DNA of 64,000 bases from UBA9732 sp963599445 (GCA_963599445.1 CAVBWZ010000004.1:92049-156048), one strand, 5' to 3'. Counted from the first letter of the stretch, positions 27,854 through 37,216 are shown. The notes: generated by a model not told the origin, from the letters alone. Translations and numbers: made by a program.

Positions 27854-27882
27854 TTGACCAAAACATTGCATAAATTTATACT
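27854..27882 (+). promoter_or_regulatory. Promoter of the rpmH-rnpA-yidC-khpB operon
   Basis: TTGACC (27854-27859), 17 bp, TATACT (27877-27882), about 60 bp before rpmH. Confidence 0.75.
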
Positions 27883-27950
27883 CAATTGCTCAGTAAATAC
27901 ACTGACGACAAGAAAATCCCGCTTTAAGCGATAAATTATGGAGATAGACC

Positions 27951-28118
27951 ATGAGTTACAAAGGCAAAAGAACCTATCAGCCAAGTAAGGTGAAAAGAAA
28001 CAGAAAGTTTGGATTCAGAGCTCGTATGGCAACAAAGGGCGGACGTCTGGTATTGGCCAGAAGAAGAGCTAAGGGCAGACACAGTCTTACCGTCTCTGAT
28101 GAGAAAAAGCCTTACTAA
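27951..28118 (+). CDS. rpmH: 50S ribosomal protein L34
   Basis: 55 aa, very basic. The L34 core KRTYQPSKVKRNRKFGFRAR and the arginine-rich region GRLVLARRRAKGRHSLTV are clear. It has a short N-terminal addition (MSYKG) and a longer C-terminal tail than the 44-47 aa typical of the family. A GGAG site precedes the ATG. The last 20 bp overlap rnpA, the conserved rpmH-rnpA pairing. Confidence 0.97.
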   Translation: MSYKGKRTYQPSKVKRNRKFGFRARMATKGGRLVLARRRAKGRHSLTVSDEKKPY

Positions 28119-28446
28119 GAAACAAATTATTAGACTTAAAGCAGATATTGACAATGTCTTCAAAGCAGGAAAAAGGTTTTCTCTTTCCTGCTTTAAGCTG
28201 TATGTATGCGAGAACAATCTTCCATACAGCAGGCTCATTGTCATTCCTGCCAGACACTATGGGAATTCCGTCCAGCGCAATCTGATAAGACGACAGGTCA
28301 AGGAGATCTGGCGTACCAATCAGGAGAAGATAAAGGAAGGGCTGGATATGGTCATTATAGTGTACCCGGGCAAAGATTTGGATTATGAAGAAAAGGAAGG
28401 CACATTACTCGACCTCTTTATGAAAAGCAGCTCACTCGTGGGCTGA
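28099..28446 (+). CDS. rnpA: Ribonuclease P protein component
   Basis: 115 aa basic protein that assists the RNase P RNA in maturing tRNA 5' ends. The conserved element RNLIRRQVKEIWR (the RNR motif) and FKAGKRFSLSCFKLYV are visible. The start MRKSLTKKQ inside rpmH was chosen over a longer frame from 28009 that would lie entirely within rpmH. The RNase P RNA gene itself is not in this window. Confidence 0.92.
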   Translation: MRKSLTKKQIIRLKADIDNVFKAGKRFSLSCFKLYVCENNLPYSRLIVIPARHYGNSVQRNLIRRQVKEIWRTNQEKIKEGLDMVIIVYPGKDLDYEEKEGTLLDLFMKSSSLVG

Positions 28447-28549
28447 TTTTTGTTTTTCCACGTGAAGAATGGTTCGAAACGACTTCAAACGTGGGACTTG
28501 AAAATCCAAACCTCTCTGCCATCGACAGCGATTTTTCAGGAGACAAACA

Positions 28550-30382
28550 ATGGAACGTAAGACGATTCTAGCCGTCATACTGTGCGTCATAGTCATATCT
28601 GTGAGCATGTTCGTACAGACGACATTCTTTTCCAGTCCGGAGACTACGGTCGATGAAGCATCATCCACAGATGGTTCGACGACAGCGGCTGCAGTCCAGA
28701 AGGACGAATACAAGGTCACTCCTCTTGAGGACAGCAATTCGACTGATACATTCGAATATGAGACCGATATCTTTGACATAACGTTCGACCCAGTTGGTGC
28801 AAGCATAAGGTCAATAGTGATGAAGGACCATGCAAATGCAGACGGTCAGCATGTGGACCTCGTCTTCAAGGGCGAGAGCGACCACAATGCATTCCTCACA
28901 TACTGGGGAAGCGACCTGTCCAATCCAATAATGGACACATTCGACTACACCATAGAAGGCTCCCGCATCGTGTTCTCACACGACTACATGGATGCAAGCG
29001 GCAACGTGTTCACGTTGAAGAAGACGTTCGAGTTCAAGGACGGAGACTATCTGTTTGCGGTCACGGTCGATGTAGAAGGCGGTGAATCCTTCACTGGCAT
29101 AGACGACGAAGGATATGCTTACACTTTGGCGTATGAGCCTCAGGTTGGACCTGCCTTCACTCAGATGAAGAACAACAACTATGACTACAGACGCGTCTAC
29201 ATAAACCAGTACAAGGACAATGGAAAGACGAAGAAGAGGACCGTAGGATTCACCAACGGCAGCTATGAGACCACGGATTCGCTCAAGTGGATAAGCCTCA
29301 CAAGCAAGTACTTCACGGTCATTGCAGCTCCTGAGAGCAACGTTGCATACAAGTACTCTGCGCTTCAGAGCACTGATGGAGACATTGCCCAGACCAATGG
29401 AATATACCTTTCAAGGCCTGCGACCGATGCCTCTTCAAGCGACACCGTGTACTTCTACTGCGGACCACAGCTCAAGAAGTACCTTGGCTCGTACTACAAT
29501 GGAACGGACAACCCATGGGGCATAAGAGACCTCAATTTGGACGATGCAATGGAAAGCGGTTCGGCTTTGGGATGGCTTGAGAACATACTCAAGTGGGTCC
29601 TGAACCTCCTGTACAAGGTGATTCCAAACTATGGTGTCGATATAATCCTTCTCACCATACTGCTTAAGCTTGCGCTGTGGCCTCTTTCGAAGAAGGGAAC
29701 CGAGTCCACTGCAAAGATGTCCGCGATAAACCCTCAGCTTCAGGAACTGCAGGTCAAATACAAGGACAATCCTCAGAAGCTCAATGCAGAGACCGCTGCA
29801 CTGTACAAGGAAGCCGGCATAAACCCAATTGGTGGATGCCTTCCAATGCTCCTTCAGTTCCCAATTCTCATTGCATTCTACGGACTTCTCAACAAACACT
29901 TCGAGCTCAGAGGAGCCATGTTCATTCCTGGATGGATTCCAGACCTCTCAGTGCCTGAGACGATTTTCACCCTTGGATTCAGGATTCCTCTCCTTGGATC
30001 CGAGATACACCTCCTTCCAATCATCTATACGGTGAGCATGATCCTTTCCATGAGCATGACCAATGCCCAGAACAAGTCCGCCGCCAACCAGAACGGTACG
30101 ATGAAGTTCATGACATACGGTATGCCAATCATATTCTTCTTCATCCTCTACAGTGCACCATCCGGACTTCTTCTCTACTGGACTGCAAGCAACATCCTGT
30201 CGATAATCCAGCAGATCTACACGAACAAGAAGGTCAAGAACGCACCTGTCGTCGAAAAGAAGACGGAGGAGAAGGTACCTGAGGCCGTGAGGAAGTATCA
30301 GGAGAAGCTCAAGAGAATCGAGGACGAGAAGGCCAGGGCTGCCAAGGAAGCCGCCAAGAACGCCAAGAAGAACAAAAAGTAA
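28550..30382 (+). CDS. yidC: Membrane protein insertase YidC
   Basis: 610 aa. An N-terminal membrane anchor (ILAVILCVIVISVSMFV), a large periplasmic domain (about 60-340), then the five-helix insertase core from about 345 (LLYKVIPNYGVDIILLTILL, NPIGGCLPMLLQFPILIAFY) with the hydrophilic-groove region, and a basic lysine-rich tail that can contact the ribosome. CAGGAGA site upstream. The gap between rnpA and yidC (28447-28549) includes an imperfect hairpin CCACGTGAAG/CTTCAAACGTGG and no gene. The long periplasmic loop is the Gram-negative form. Confidence 0.96.
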   Translation: MERKTILAVILCVIVISVSMFVQTTFFSSPETTVDEASSTDGSTTAAAVQKDEYKVTPLEDSNSTDTFEYETDIFDITFDPVGASIRSIVMKDHANADGQHVDLVFKGESDHNAFLTYWGSDLSNPIMDTFDYTIEGSRIVFSHDYMDASGNVFTLKKTFEFKDGDYLFAVTVDVEGGESFTGIDDEGYAYTLAYEPQVGPAFTQMKNNNYDYRRVYINQYKDNGKTKKRTVGFTNGSYETTDSLKWISLTSKYFTVIAAPESNVAYKYSALQSTDGDIAQTNGIYLSRPATDASSSDTVYFYCGPQLKKYLGSYYNGTDNPWGIRDLNLDDAMESGSALGWLENILKWVLNLLYKVIPNYGVDIILLTILLKLALWPLSKKGTESTAKMSAINPQLQELQVKYKDNPQKLNAETAALYKEAGINPIGGCLPMLLQFPILIAFYGLLNKHFELRGAMFIPGWIPDLSVPETIFTLGFRIPLLGSEIHLLPIIYTVSMILSMSMTNAQNKSAANQNGTMKFMTYGMPIIFFFILYSAPSGLLLYWTASNILSIIQQIYTNKKVKNAPVVEKKTEEKVPEAVRKYQEKLKRIEDEKARAAKEAAKNAKKNKK

Positions 30383-30396
30383 TAGGGGAACCATAT

Positions 30397-31155
30397 ATGA
30401 CAAGAGATTTTGAAGGAAAGACAGAGCAGGAGGCCATCAACAAGGCCGTGGAGGAGCTTCACATCGAGCGTGAGGACTTCGACGTAGAGATACTGGACAA
30501 TGGACGCAGAGGCCTTTTCAAGAAGGCCAACGTCAAGATAAGGGTTCACATTGACACCAACGACGACGAACAGGAGCAGGCTCTTCCTGTTGAAGACAAG
30601 GACGATGTCCATAATGCCGATGTCCTTGATTCCTACGATGATGACGCCCACGATTCCAACGATGAAGAGGACGAAGAGGACCTTGAGCCAAACGAGGAGC
30701 TTGAGTCACAGGTATGCCAGTTCCTTGACGGCGTGATAGAGCATATGGGCTACAAGGCTACGACCAAGGTCGTCTCAAGAAAAGGCAGAAAGGTCAACCT
30801 CAACATTGAGAGCGATGATTCCAGCATAATAATTGGAAGGAAGGGAAAGAACCTCGATGCTCTTCAGGTGCTTGCAAACGTGTTCGCAGGCAAGATCGAT
30901 TCAGAACGCAAGATTATAGTCGATTCCGAGTCCTACAGGGTCAGACATGAAGAGCAGATAATCAAGAACGCCTACAGAACGGCCCAGCAGGTCAGAAAGA
31001 CCGGAAGGTCTCGCCTTTTGGAGCCTATGAACCCGTATGAGAGAAGGCTTGTGCACACAGCCCTCAACGATGTCACCGGCATAGAGACCAAGAGCGAAGG
31101 CGACGGCCTCTACAAGCAGGTGAGGATCATCTCAAAGAGAAGACGCTACAACTGA
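30397..31155 (+). CDS. khpB: RNA-binding protein KhpB (Jag/SpoIIIJ-associated)
   Basis: 252 aa. Jag-N domain (residues 3-50), a highly acidic linker rich in D and E (50-105), a KH domain with IIIGRKGKNLDALQVLAN and a C-terminal R3H domain (RLLEPMNPYERRLVHTAL). Binds RNA and is linked to cell-wall and division control where studied. It follows yidC by 14 bp, the conserved order, and is the last gene of the ribosomal operon. Confidence 0.94.
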   Translation: MTRDFEGKTEQEAINKAVEELHIEREDFDVEILDNGRRGLFKKANVKIRVHIDTNDDEQEQALPVEDKDDVHNADVLDSYDDDAHDSNDEEDEEDLEPNEELESQVCQFLDGVIEHMGYKATTKVVSRKGRKVNLNIESDDSSIIIGRKGKNLDALQVLANVFAGKIDSERKIIVDSESYRVRHEEQIIKNAYRTAQQVRKTGRSRLLEPMNPYERRLVHTALNDVTGIETKSEGDGLYKQVRIISKRRRYN

Positions 31156-31172
31156 TTTTCAACTGTCTACAG

Positions 31173-31208
31173 AAAAGGGGGCCGTTGCTAAGTGCAATGG
31201 TCCCTTTT
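31173..31208. terminator. Bidirectional terminator between khpB and the AlbA_2/ATPase gene
   Basis: AAAAGGG pairs with CCCTTTT and, inside it, CCGTTGC with GCAATGG. The outer arms provide T-runs in both directions; the left-pointing gene's stop codon lies at its edge. Confidence 0.85.
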
Positions 31209-32553
31209 ACTTTATAACAAGCCAGGAGCCTGCACGTTTTGAGCCAACCCTTCTTATGTAGCCTTTGTCCTGCAGCGATTTCAAAGCCCTTTCTATGGTT
31301 CTCTTCGTGACTGACAGGCTTTCAGCCATTGAGTCGGCTGTCTCTTCATTGTTGGAAACAAGAAGTCCAAGGATTCCTTTCTCTGTTTTTGTAATGTCTT
31401 CCACGTTGTTTTGGGCAACGATGGTTTGGGGGTTTGGCCGGTTGTCCATGATTTCTCTATTGAAAGGAATTGTGCATTTTATGTAGTCATCGCCTATGTC
31501 GAAGACTTCCCTCCCATACTTCTTGATTATGGTTGGAATTCCGTGGCCGGTGTGCTCCGTCACCTCCATGTTCATGAATATCCTCATGAGGGTCGTGTTC
31601 CTTGGTTTGCTGACACCCTCGAAGAAAAGCTCCTTCGTAAGACCGTTTGGAAGTCCTCCATGCGAGAATATCTCTATTCTGTCTTCGAACATGGAAAAGA
31701 GAGGTTCCGTCTGAGTCCAGTCGTTGTGGACTATGGCGTTTATCACGGCTTCGTCAACACAATCCATGTCGTAGAGATATGTGTCTTTTCTGGGTCTTAC
31801 AGTGGTGTCTGTCGTGCATATGTTCTCTGATATGAGCCTGTTCTTTATCTTCTCGTATGCCAGTAGGATGCAAGTGTGGCCGTAGTCGTTCCTTTCAGAT
31901 ATTGACGACTTGTCCAACCCTCTGAACTTGACGAAAATCAATGGTATGTCGTTTCTATCTGAAAGGAGCTCTGCAAGCAGGTTGTAACGTCCCGAGTCCG
32001 TTCTAAGGTTCATGTTCGCTTCGAATGAACTATCATCAAGGTGGAAGCCTTTTTCAGAGTAGTAGACCTTGAGCGTCCTGAAGGATATATCACCATATCT
32101 TGATGGAACTACCAACATCTTCTCGTTGTCTGCAAATGTCTTTTCATACCTCACCCTTATTTGGGTTGTGGTCATCTCCCTGTTGGTTGACCCTATCCTC
32201 ATTAGACATCCTGTAGTCGAATATCCGTATTTCTTGATGCAGTAGATGCTGGAAGGTCCTTTTGGAACGTTGAGGGCTATCACGTACTTTCCTTCGACCA
32301 ACTTTAGGTTTATCTCAATGATGTCCTGTGGAGAAGGTTCTATCTGAACGGTTATGAGGTCTGACAGTTTTTTGAGTGTATCGTCTACATTTTGGATTCC
32401 AACAACGTTGCCGTTGTCGTCCACGCCAATGAAAACCTGTCCGCCTTCTGTATTGAGGAATGCAACGACACTTCGTGCTATTGTGTCTGTATACTTTGAC
32501 TTGAGTTCGACTTTCTCTGATTCTACAAATCCATGGTTCACAGTGTTTTCCAT
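31207..32553 (-). CDS. AlbA_2 (Schlafen-like) and GHKL ATPase domain transcriptional regulator
   Basis: 448 aa of the COG2865 type. AlbA_2 DNA-binding domain (about 10-130: ESEKVELKSKYTDTIARSVV, NTEGGQVFIGVDDNGNVVG), then an ATPase-like region (DEAVINAIVHNDW, IFSHGGLPNGLTKELF, HTGHGIPTIIKKYG) and a C-terminal winged helix (MAESLSVTKRTIERALKSLQ). Targets are unknown; such proteins are often isolated accessory genes. No Shine-Dalgarno sequence: TACAAT ends 6 bp before the ATG. An 11-bp repeat array in its promoter suggests self-regulation. Confidence 0.85.
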   Translation of the reverse strand: MENTVNHGFVESEKVELKSKYTDTIARSVVAFLNTEGGQVFIGVDDNGNVVGIQNVDDTLKKLSDLITVQIEPSPQDIIEINLKLVEGKYVIALNVPKGPSSIYCIKKYGYSTTGCLMRIGSTNREMTTTQIRVRYEKTFADNEKMLVVPSRYGDISFRTLKVYYSEKGFHLDDSSFEANMNLRTDSGRYNLLAELLSDRNDIPLIFVKFRGLDKSSISERNDYGHTCILLAYEKIKNRLISENICTTDTTVRPRKDTYLYDMDCVDEAVINAIVHNDWTQTEPLFSMFEDRIEIFSHGGLPNGLTKELFFEGVSKPRNTTLMRIFMNMEVTEHTGHGIPTIIKKYGREVFDIGDDYIKCTIPFNREIMDNRPNPQTIVAQNNVEDITKTEKGILGLLVSNNEETADSMAESLSVTKRTIERALKSLQDKGYIRRVGSKRAGSWLVIK

Positions 32554-32559
32554 GGTGGA

Positions 32560-32587
32560 ATTGTACCATAAACCGACAAAAAGTCAA
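32560..32587 (-). promoter_or_regulatory. Promoter of the AlbA_2/ATPase regulator
   Basis: Leftward: TTGACT (32582-32587), 16 bp, TACAAT (32560-32565), 6 bp, ATG. The spacer contains one TGTCGGTTTA copy of the adjacent repeat. Confidence 0.8.
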
Positions 32588-32644
32588 TTAAACCGACATT
32601 AAACCGACATTAAACCGACATTAAACCGACATTAAACCGACATT
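32570..32644 (-). repeat. 11-bp tandem iterons upstream of and inside the promoter
   Basis: On the minus strand AATGTCGGTTT occurs five times with no mismatch at 32590-32644, starting 2 bp upstream of the -35 box. A sixth related copy (32570-32580) lies between -35 and -10. The period is close to one DNA turn, so bound proteins would line one face. Confidence 0.92.
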
Positions 32645-32659
32645 TTGATCAGTTAAGAC

Positions 32660-33670
32660 CTATTTCCAAGGGTCCTTTTCTAAATAGGCTTTGAGCTCTG
32701 CGGACTTTTCAGGGGAAAACTGGGCTCCTGTCTGCTTGATGATCTGGCCTGCGAGGGTGGAGGCGACAAGGCCGCTTTCCACAATGTCCATGTCTTTGCA
32801 GAGTCCGTACAGGAAGCCTGCTGCGTATGTGTCTCCGGCTCCAGTGGTGTCCACTGGGGTCTCTGGTCCCATTACGGGGATTTCATGGATTTCTCGCTTG
32901 TAGCTTATGAAGGAGCCTTTCTTGCCGTTCTTGACTATTGCAGTCTCGCATAACTTACCCATGCTCTTGCAGCACTCGTATGGGTCGTAGTTGTCGAACA
33001 TGACACGTGCTTCCTCTTTGTTTGCGAACACTATGTCGCAGCTGCTTTCTACAAGTTCAAGGAAGGAGTCGCGGTAGCGGCCTACGGCGAACTGATCCGC
33101 TATGTCGAATGAGATGCGGACTCCATTGGCTTTTGCAATCCCCATGGCCTTGCGCACAGCTTCCTTTTGGTTTGGGGTGTCCCACATGTAGCCTGTGAAA
33201 TGGAAGAAATCGGCCTTGCGGACTTCGTCCTCCACGACATCATCGGGATTATAGTCCCTGTTGGCTCCCAAGTAGGTGTTCATGGTGCGCTCTGAGTCCG
33301 GTGTGATGAGGATGATGGAGGAGCCAGTTACGTTGGAGGACCTTTCAAGGTTGTCCTTGACGCCAAGCGAGGCAAGCCTTTCCTTATAGATGTCTCCGTA
33401 TTCGTCCGAGCCCACCTTGCCGCCAAGGGTTGTCTCTATTCCAAGCGATGCAAGGGTTATGACGGTGTTTGGACACGAACCGCCGCACGAGAACTTTGGC
33501 TCCTTCTTCGTTTTGATGAAGTCCGTGAGCTCAAGTCTCTTCTCCAACGAGATGAGGTTCATGGTTCCCTTGTAGAGTCCCAGTTTCTCAAGATCCTCGT
33601 CATCTACGTTCACAATTACGTCTATGAGGGGATTTCCAATTCCGTAAACCTTGCCTGTCTTGGATGCCAT
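32660..33670 (-). CDS. PfkB family carbohydrate kinase, adenosine kinase-like
   Basis: 336 aa ribokinase-fold enzyme. The anion-hole motif PVDTTGAGDTYAAGFL (near 275) with the catalytic Asp is intact, and SCGGSCPNTVITLASLG is the N-terminal signature. NPLIDVIVNVDDEDLEKLGL and the overall length fit the adenosine kinase branch; other sugars cannot be excluded. TAAACT ends 6 bp before the ATG and no ribosome binding site is present, so probably leaderless. It lies downstream of gpmI. Confidence 0.85.
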   Translation of the reverse strand: MASKTGKVYGIGNPLIDVIVNVDDEDLEKLGLYKGTMNLISLEKRLELTDFIKTKKEPKFSCGGSCPNTVITLASLGIETTLGGKVGSDEYGDIYKERLASLGVKDNLERSSNVTGSSIILITPDSERTMNTYLGANRDYNPDDVVEDEVRKADFFHFTGYMWDTPNQKEAVRKAMGIAKANGVRISFDIADQFAVGRYRDSFLELVESSCDIVFANKEEARVMFDNYDPYECCKSMGKLCETAIVKNGKKGSFISYKREIHEIPVMGPETPVDTTGAGDTYAAGFLYGLCKDMDIVESGLVASTLAGQIIKQTGAQFSPEKSAELKAYLEKDPWK

Positions 33671-33676
33671 GGGGGT

Positions 33677-33720
33677 AGTTTAAACCTTTGGCGGCCTATT
33701 TTCAATTGAAATAAGCCGCC
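33677..33720 (-). promoter_or_regulatory. Promoter of the PfkB kinase embedded in a palindrome
   Basis: Leftward TTGAAA (33700-33705), 17 bp, TAAACT (33677-33682). The -35 box sits in an inverted repeat GGCGGC...TTCAATTGAA...GCCGCC (33690-33720), which may be an operator or the 3' hairpin of gpmI. Confidence 0.6.
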
Positions 33721-33752
33721 GCGGGTTTGTTGATGCCGCTATCTATTGCGAA

Positions 33753-35399
33753 TCAGTTGAAGTTCACGATGCATGGATCGTAGCCTTCCGGCTTTTCGTA
33801 GCCAAGAAGCTCTATGCATGTCGTCGCTATGCTGCTGATTCCAAGGCCTTGTGCAAGCTCCTTCGAATACTCGCCGTTGTAGCATGGGTCGTAGATGATG
33901 CATGGCACTGGGTTGAGGCTGTGGCTCGTCTTGGCCTTTGGTTCGCCGTTGGCCTTGAGGGATGCCTCTCCCTTCTTGTTGTGTTCTATCATGTCGTCTG
34001 CGTTGCCATGGTCTGCGGTGATCACGAGGATTCCACCTGCTTTGCGGACGGCTTCCTCGATCCTTCCAATCTGGAGGTCAAGTGCTTCCATGGAGCATAC
34101 AACGGCTTCGAATACACCCGTGTGTCCAACCATGTCGCCGTTTGGGAAGTTCATCTTTATGAACTGCCACTTTCCGCTTTCGACTTCCTCTATGACACGG
34201 TCGGCGATCTCTGCGCACTTCATCCAAGGTCTCTGCTCGAAAGGTACGATGTCCGAAGGAATCTCAACGTACTCTTCAAGCTTCTCATCGAACTTGCCGC
34301 TCTTGTTTCCGTTGAAGAAGTAGGTGATGTGTCCAAACTTCTGGGTCTCGGAGATCGAGAACTGCTTTACGCTGCATGCGCAGAGGTATTCGGCCATTGT
34401 CCTATCGATCGACGGTGGGTTCACAAGGTACTGGTGTGGTACGTGCAGGTCTCCGTCGTACTCCATCATTCCTGCATACTCGACGTTTGGTACGCGCTTT
34501 CTATCGAACTCCTTGAGGTCCTTGGCTTCGAAGGCCTTTGTGATTTCAAGTGCTCTGTCTCCTCTGAAGTTGAACAGTATCACGCTGTCGTGGTCCTCTA
34601 TGGTTCCAACAGGCTTTCCGTTCTCTGCGATGACGAATGGAGGGAGGTCCTGGTCTATTGCACCTGTCTCCTGTCTAAGGGTTGTTATGGCATCATGTGC
34701 GTTGTCGAAGTAGCGGCCCTCGCCAAGGACGTGCGTCTCCCATCCTTTCCTGACCATATCCCAGTTTGCGTTGTAGCGGTCCATTGTTATGACCATTCTT
34801 CCACCACCGGATGCTATTCTGGCATCGAAGCCGTCGGTGGAGAGGTCCTTGAGGAACTTGTCGAACGGGTCGAAGTAGTCAAGGGCCGATGTCTCTCCTA
34901 CGTCCCTTCCGTCCAAAAGGGCATGTACACGGACCTTCTTCACTCCTTCCTTCTTTGCCTCGACTATCATGTCCATGAGGTTCTTTATGTGGCTATGGAC
35001 GTTGCCGTCGCTCAAAAGGCCAATGAAGTGCATCGTTGAATCGTTGTCCTTCACGTTTGCAACAAGCTTCTTCCATGTGTCACCCTTGAACATGAGGCCG
35101 CTTTCTATTGAGGATGCAACAAGCTTTGCTCCCTGGGAGAACACTCTCCCGCAACCCATTGCGTTGTGTCCTACCTCCGAGTTACCCATGTCTGCATCGG
35201 ATGGAAGTCCAACGGCGGTTCCATGTGCCTTGAGCTTCGTCCATGGACATGTCTCCATGAGGTGGTCAAGGTTCTTCGTCATGGCCTGCTTTACGGCATC
35301 GCCGTCTGCATATTTGCCAAAGCCGACTCCATCCATGATAAGAAGGACGACAGGTCCCTTCCTCTCTATCTTTCCAGTCTTTGCAAGTTTTTCAACCAT
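33753..35399 (-). CDS. gpmI: 2,3-bisphosphoglycerate-independent phosphoglycerate mutase
   Basis: 548 aa. Interconverts 3- and 2-phosphoglycerate using two manganese ions. The alkaline-phosphatase-like core shows LLIMDGVGFG (Asp ligand) and the phosphoserine region PSDADMGNSEVGHNAMG (S74). The C-terminal ligand set ITADHGNADDM is also present. GAGGAAA upstream of the ATG. It lies 58 bp after the aminopeptidase gene in a leftward run. Confidence 0.95.
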   Translation of the reverse strand: MVEKLAKTGKIERKGPVVLLIMDGVGFGKYADGDAVKQAMTKNLDHLMETCPWTKLKAHGTAVGLPSDADMGNSEVGHNAMGCGRVFSQGAKLVASSIESGLMFKGDTWKKLVANVKDNDSTMHFIGLLSDGNVHSHIKNLMDMIVEAKKEGVKKVRVHALLDGRDVGETSALDYFDPFDKFLKDLSTDGFDARIASGGGRMVITMDRYNANWDMVRKGWETHVLGEGRYFDNAHDAITTLRQETGAIDQDLPPFVIAENGKPVGTIEDHDSVILFNFRGDRALEITKAFEAKDLKEFDRKRVPNVEYAGMMEYDGDLHVPHQYLVNPPSIDRTMAEYLCACSVKQFSISETQKFGHITYFFNGNKSGKFDEKLEEYVEIPSDIVPFEQRPWMKCAEIADRVIEEVESGKWQFIKMNFPNGDMVGHTGVFEAVVCSMEALDLQIGRIEEAVRKAGGILVITADHGNADDMIEHNKKGEASLKANGEPKAKTSHSLNPVPCIIYDPCYNGEYSKELAQGLGISSIATTCIELLGYEKPEGYDPCIVNFN

Positions 35400-35457
35400 T
35401 TCAGTTTCCTCTTCTATAGTCTAAATATAATATCCTTCACTGTCTCAAGGCAAAGCT

Positions 35458-37215
35458 TCACAGTGGCTTTGTGGCTTCCTTGAGGTAGTCAAGGGAGCTT
35501 TCGTCAACAAGGTCCTTGAGGACTTCATAGACCCACTTGTGGTACTCGTCTATCATCGATATCTCGCTCTCTGTAAGCATGTCCTTGCAGATGAGATTCC
35601 TTTCGTATGGACAGGCGGTGAGGACTTCGAATGTGTAGAACTCTCCAAACTCAGTCGTCATTGCAGGTACGACTGCTATGAGGTTCTCTATCCTTATGCC
35701 GTGCTTGCCTTCCTTGTAGAGTCCCGGCTCATCGCTTACGACCATGCCCTTTTCAAGGGACACTGGCTTTTCGGAACCAAAGCCTGCCGATATCCTCTGG
35801 GGTCCTTCGTGGACGCTGAGCCTGAATCCTACTCCATGGCCTGTGCCGTGGAAGTAGTTCATGCCTCTCTGCCACAGGAACTGGTGTGCAAGGATGTCCA
35901 GCTGCACGCCTGCGGTTCCTTTTGGGAATACCTGCGAGCACAATGCCAAATGTCCCTTGAGCACCAGCGTGTAGTCTTCCTTCTGCTCCTGTGTGGCTTC
36001 TCCGAACAGCAGGGTTCTTGTCACATCAGTGGTTCCACATGTGTACTGTCCACCTGAATCCAGGACGAGAAGTCCGTTGCCTTCTATGGCCTTGTCCGTC
36101 TCCTCCGTTGCGCTGTAGTGCACCACAGCTCCGTGGTCTCCAAAACCTGCTATGGTTGAGAACGATGGTCCAAGGTAGTCCTCCTCCAACGCCCTTTCGT
36201 CTTCGAGTGCCTGGGCGATGGAAAGCTCCGTGAAGTCGAACTCGTTCCTCTTGACCATGGCAAGGAAGTTCACAAGCGCCACTCCGTCAAGGATGTGGGC
36301 GGTCCTCATTCCTTCAAGCTCCGCTTCGTTCTTGCATGCCTTGAAGTCTGTGGAATATTCACGTCCGCATGATATCTTCACGTTCGAGGCCTTGTCCAAA
36401 GCGTTCTTGAGCTTCATGTTGATTCTGTGGGGGTTGATCCTCACGGTGCAGTCATGAAGGGATTCCAGCTCTGGAACTATGAGGTCGTAGTCGAAAAGCT
36501 CAAAGACATCGGGCTGTACTTTGGAAAAGCGCTGTGGGGGAGTGAAGAGCTTGACGGTGGTGGGCCCTATGAGGAGGTGGGCCATGAAGACTGGTGTGTC
36601 TTCGATGTCGCTGCCTCTTAGGTTGAGTATCCAGGCTATGTCGTCAAGGCTTGAGATGAGGTTGTAGTCCTCTCCGTTTTTGGCGGCGGTTTCTCTGATA
36701 CGTGCAATCTTCTGGGATGGTGTCTCGCCGCATATGTCGTCAGGCATGCGTTCGACTGGGTAGTCAGGCATTGCCGGGCGGTCCTTCCATATTGCATCAA
36801 GGATGTCGTCCGTTGGGACTATGTTGATTCCGTGTTCCTTGTAGTTCTCGTTTGCGGCTACCATGAGGGTCTCTGCGGAGATTCCAACCTTTTCGTTGTC
36901 CTTGAATTCGCTTGTGAGGAATTCGATTGGGCTTGATGCCTCCGGGCCGTTGAGCTTTCGCATTTCGAAGCATGTACCTTTGATCTGGGCTGCACACTGC
37001 ACAAAATAGCGGGAATCCACCCAAATGATGGCCTTGTCCATGGTCACGACCACTGTCCCGGCACTTCCTGTGAAACCGCTGAGCCATTTCCTGGCCTGCC
37101 ATCTTTCGCTTACGTATTCGCTCTCGTGCGGATCCGTACCGTTGACTATCCAGGCGCTGAGCCTGGATTTCTTCATCTCATCTCTGAGTAGCTTTACTTT
37201 CTCATCGACTTTCAT
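35458..37215 (-). CDS. pepP: Xaa-Pro aminopeptidase (M24 family)
   Basis: 585 aa: two creatinase-like N-terminal domains and a C-terminal pita-bread domain. Metal ligands are in LDSGGQYTCGTTDVTRT (two Asp), NYFHGTGHGVGF (His, near 451), SDEPGLYKEG and IRIENLI (two Glu). It removes N-terminal residues before proline in the cytoplasm; the length fits the large three-domain form. Its ATG comes 1 bp after the lgt stop with GAGGAAAA upstream, so the two are coupled. Confidence 0.94.
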   Translation of the reverse strand: MKVDEKVKLLRDEMKKSRLSAWIVNGTDPHESEYVSERWQARKWLSGFTGSAGTVVVTMDKAIIWVDSRYFVQCAAQIKGTCFEMRKLNGPEASSPIEFLTSEFKDNEKVGISAETLMVAANENYKEHGINIVPTDDILDAIWKDRPAMPDYPVERMPDDICGETPSQKIARIRETAAKNGEDYNLISSLDDIAWILNLRGSDIEDTPVFMAHLLIGPTTVKLFTPPQRFSKVQPDVFELFDYDLIVPELESLHDCTVRINPHRINMKLKNALDKASNVKISCGREYSTDFKACKNEAELEGMRTAHILDGVALVNFLAMVKRNEFDFTELSIAQALEDERALEEDYLGPSFSTIAGFGDHGAVVHYSATEETDKAIEGNGLLVLDSGGQYTCGTTDVTRTLLFGEATQEQKEDYTLVLKGHLALCSQVFPKGTAGVQLDILAHQFLWQRGMNYFHGTGHGVGFRLSVHEGPQRISAGFGSEKPVSLEKGMVVSDEPGLYKEGKHGIRIENLIAVVPAMTTEFGEFYTFEVLTACPYERNLICKDMLTESEISMIDEYHKWVYEVLKDLVDESSLDYLKEATKPL

Positions 37216-37216
37216 T

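Noticed and set aside
27792..27857. 21-codon Ala-rich ORF overlapping the ndk stop
   Set aside because: Lies over the rpmH promoter region and a weak AAGAGCG/CGCTCTT stem; too short and unsupported.
33849..35039. 396-codon ORF antisense to gpmI
   Set aside because: gpmI has all catalytic motifs on the other strand; the antisense frame has no family features.
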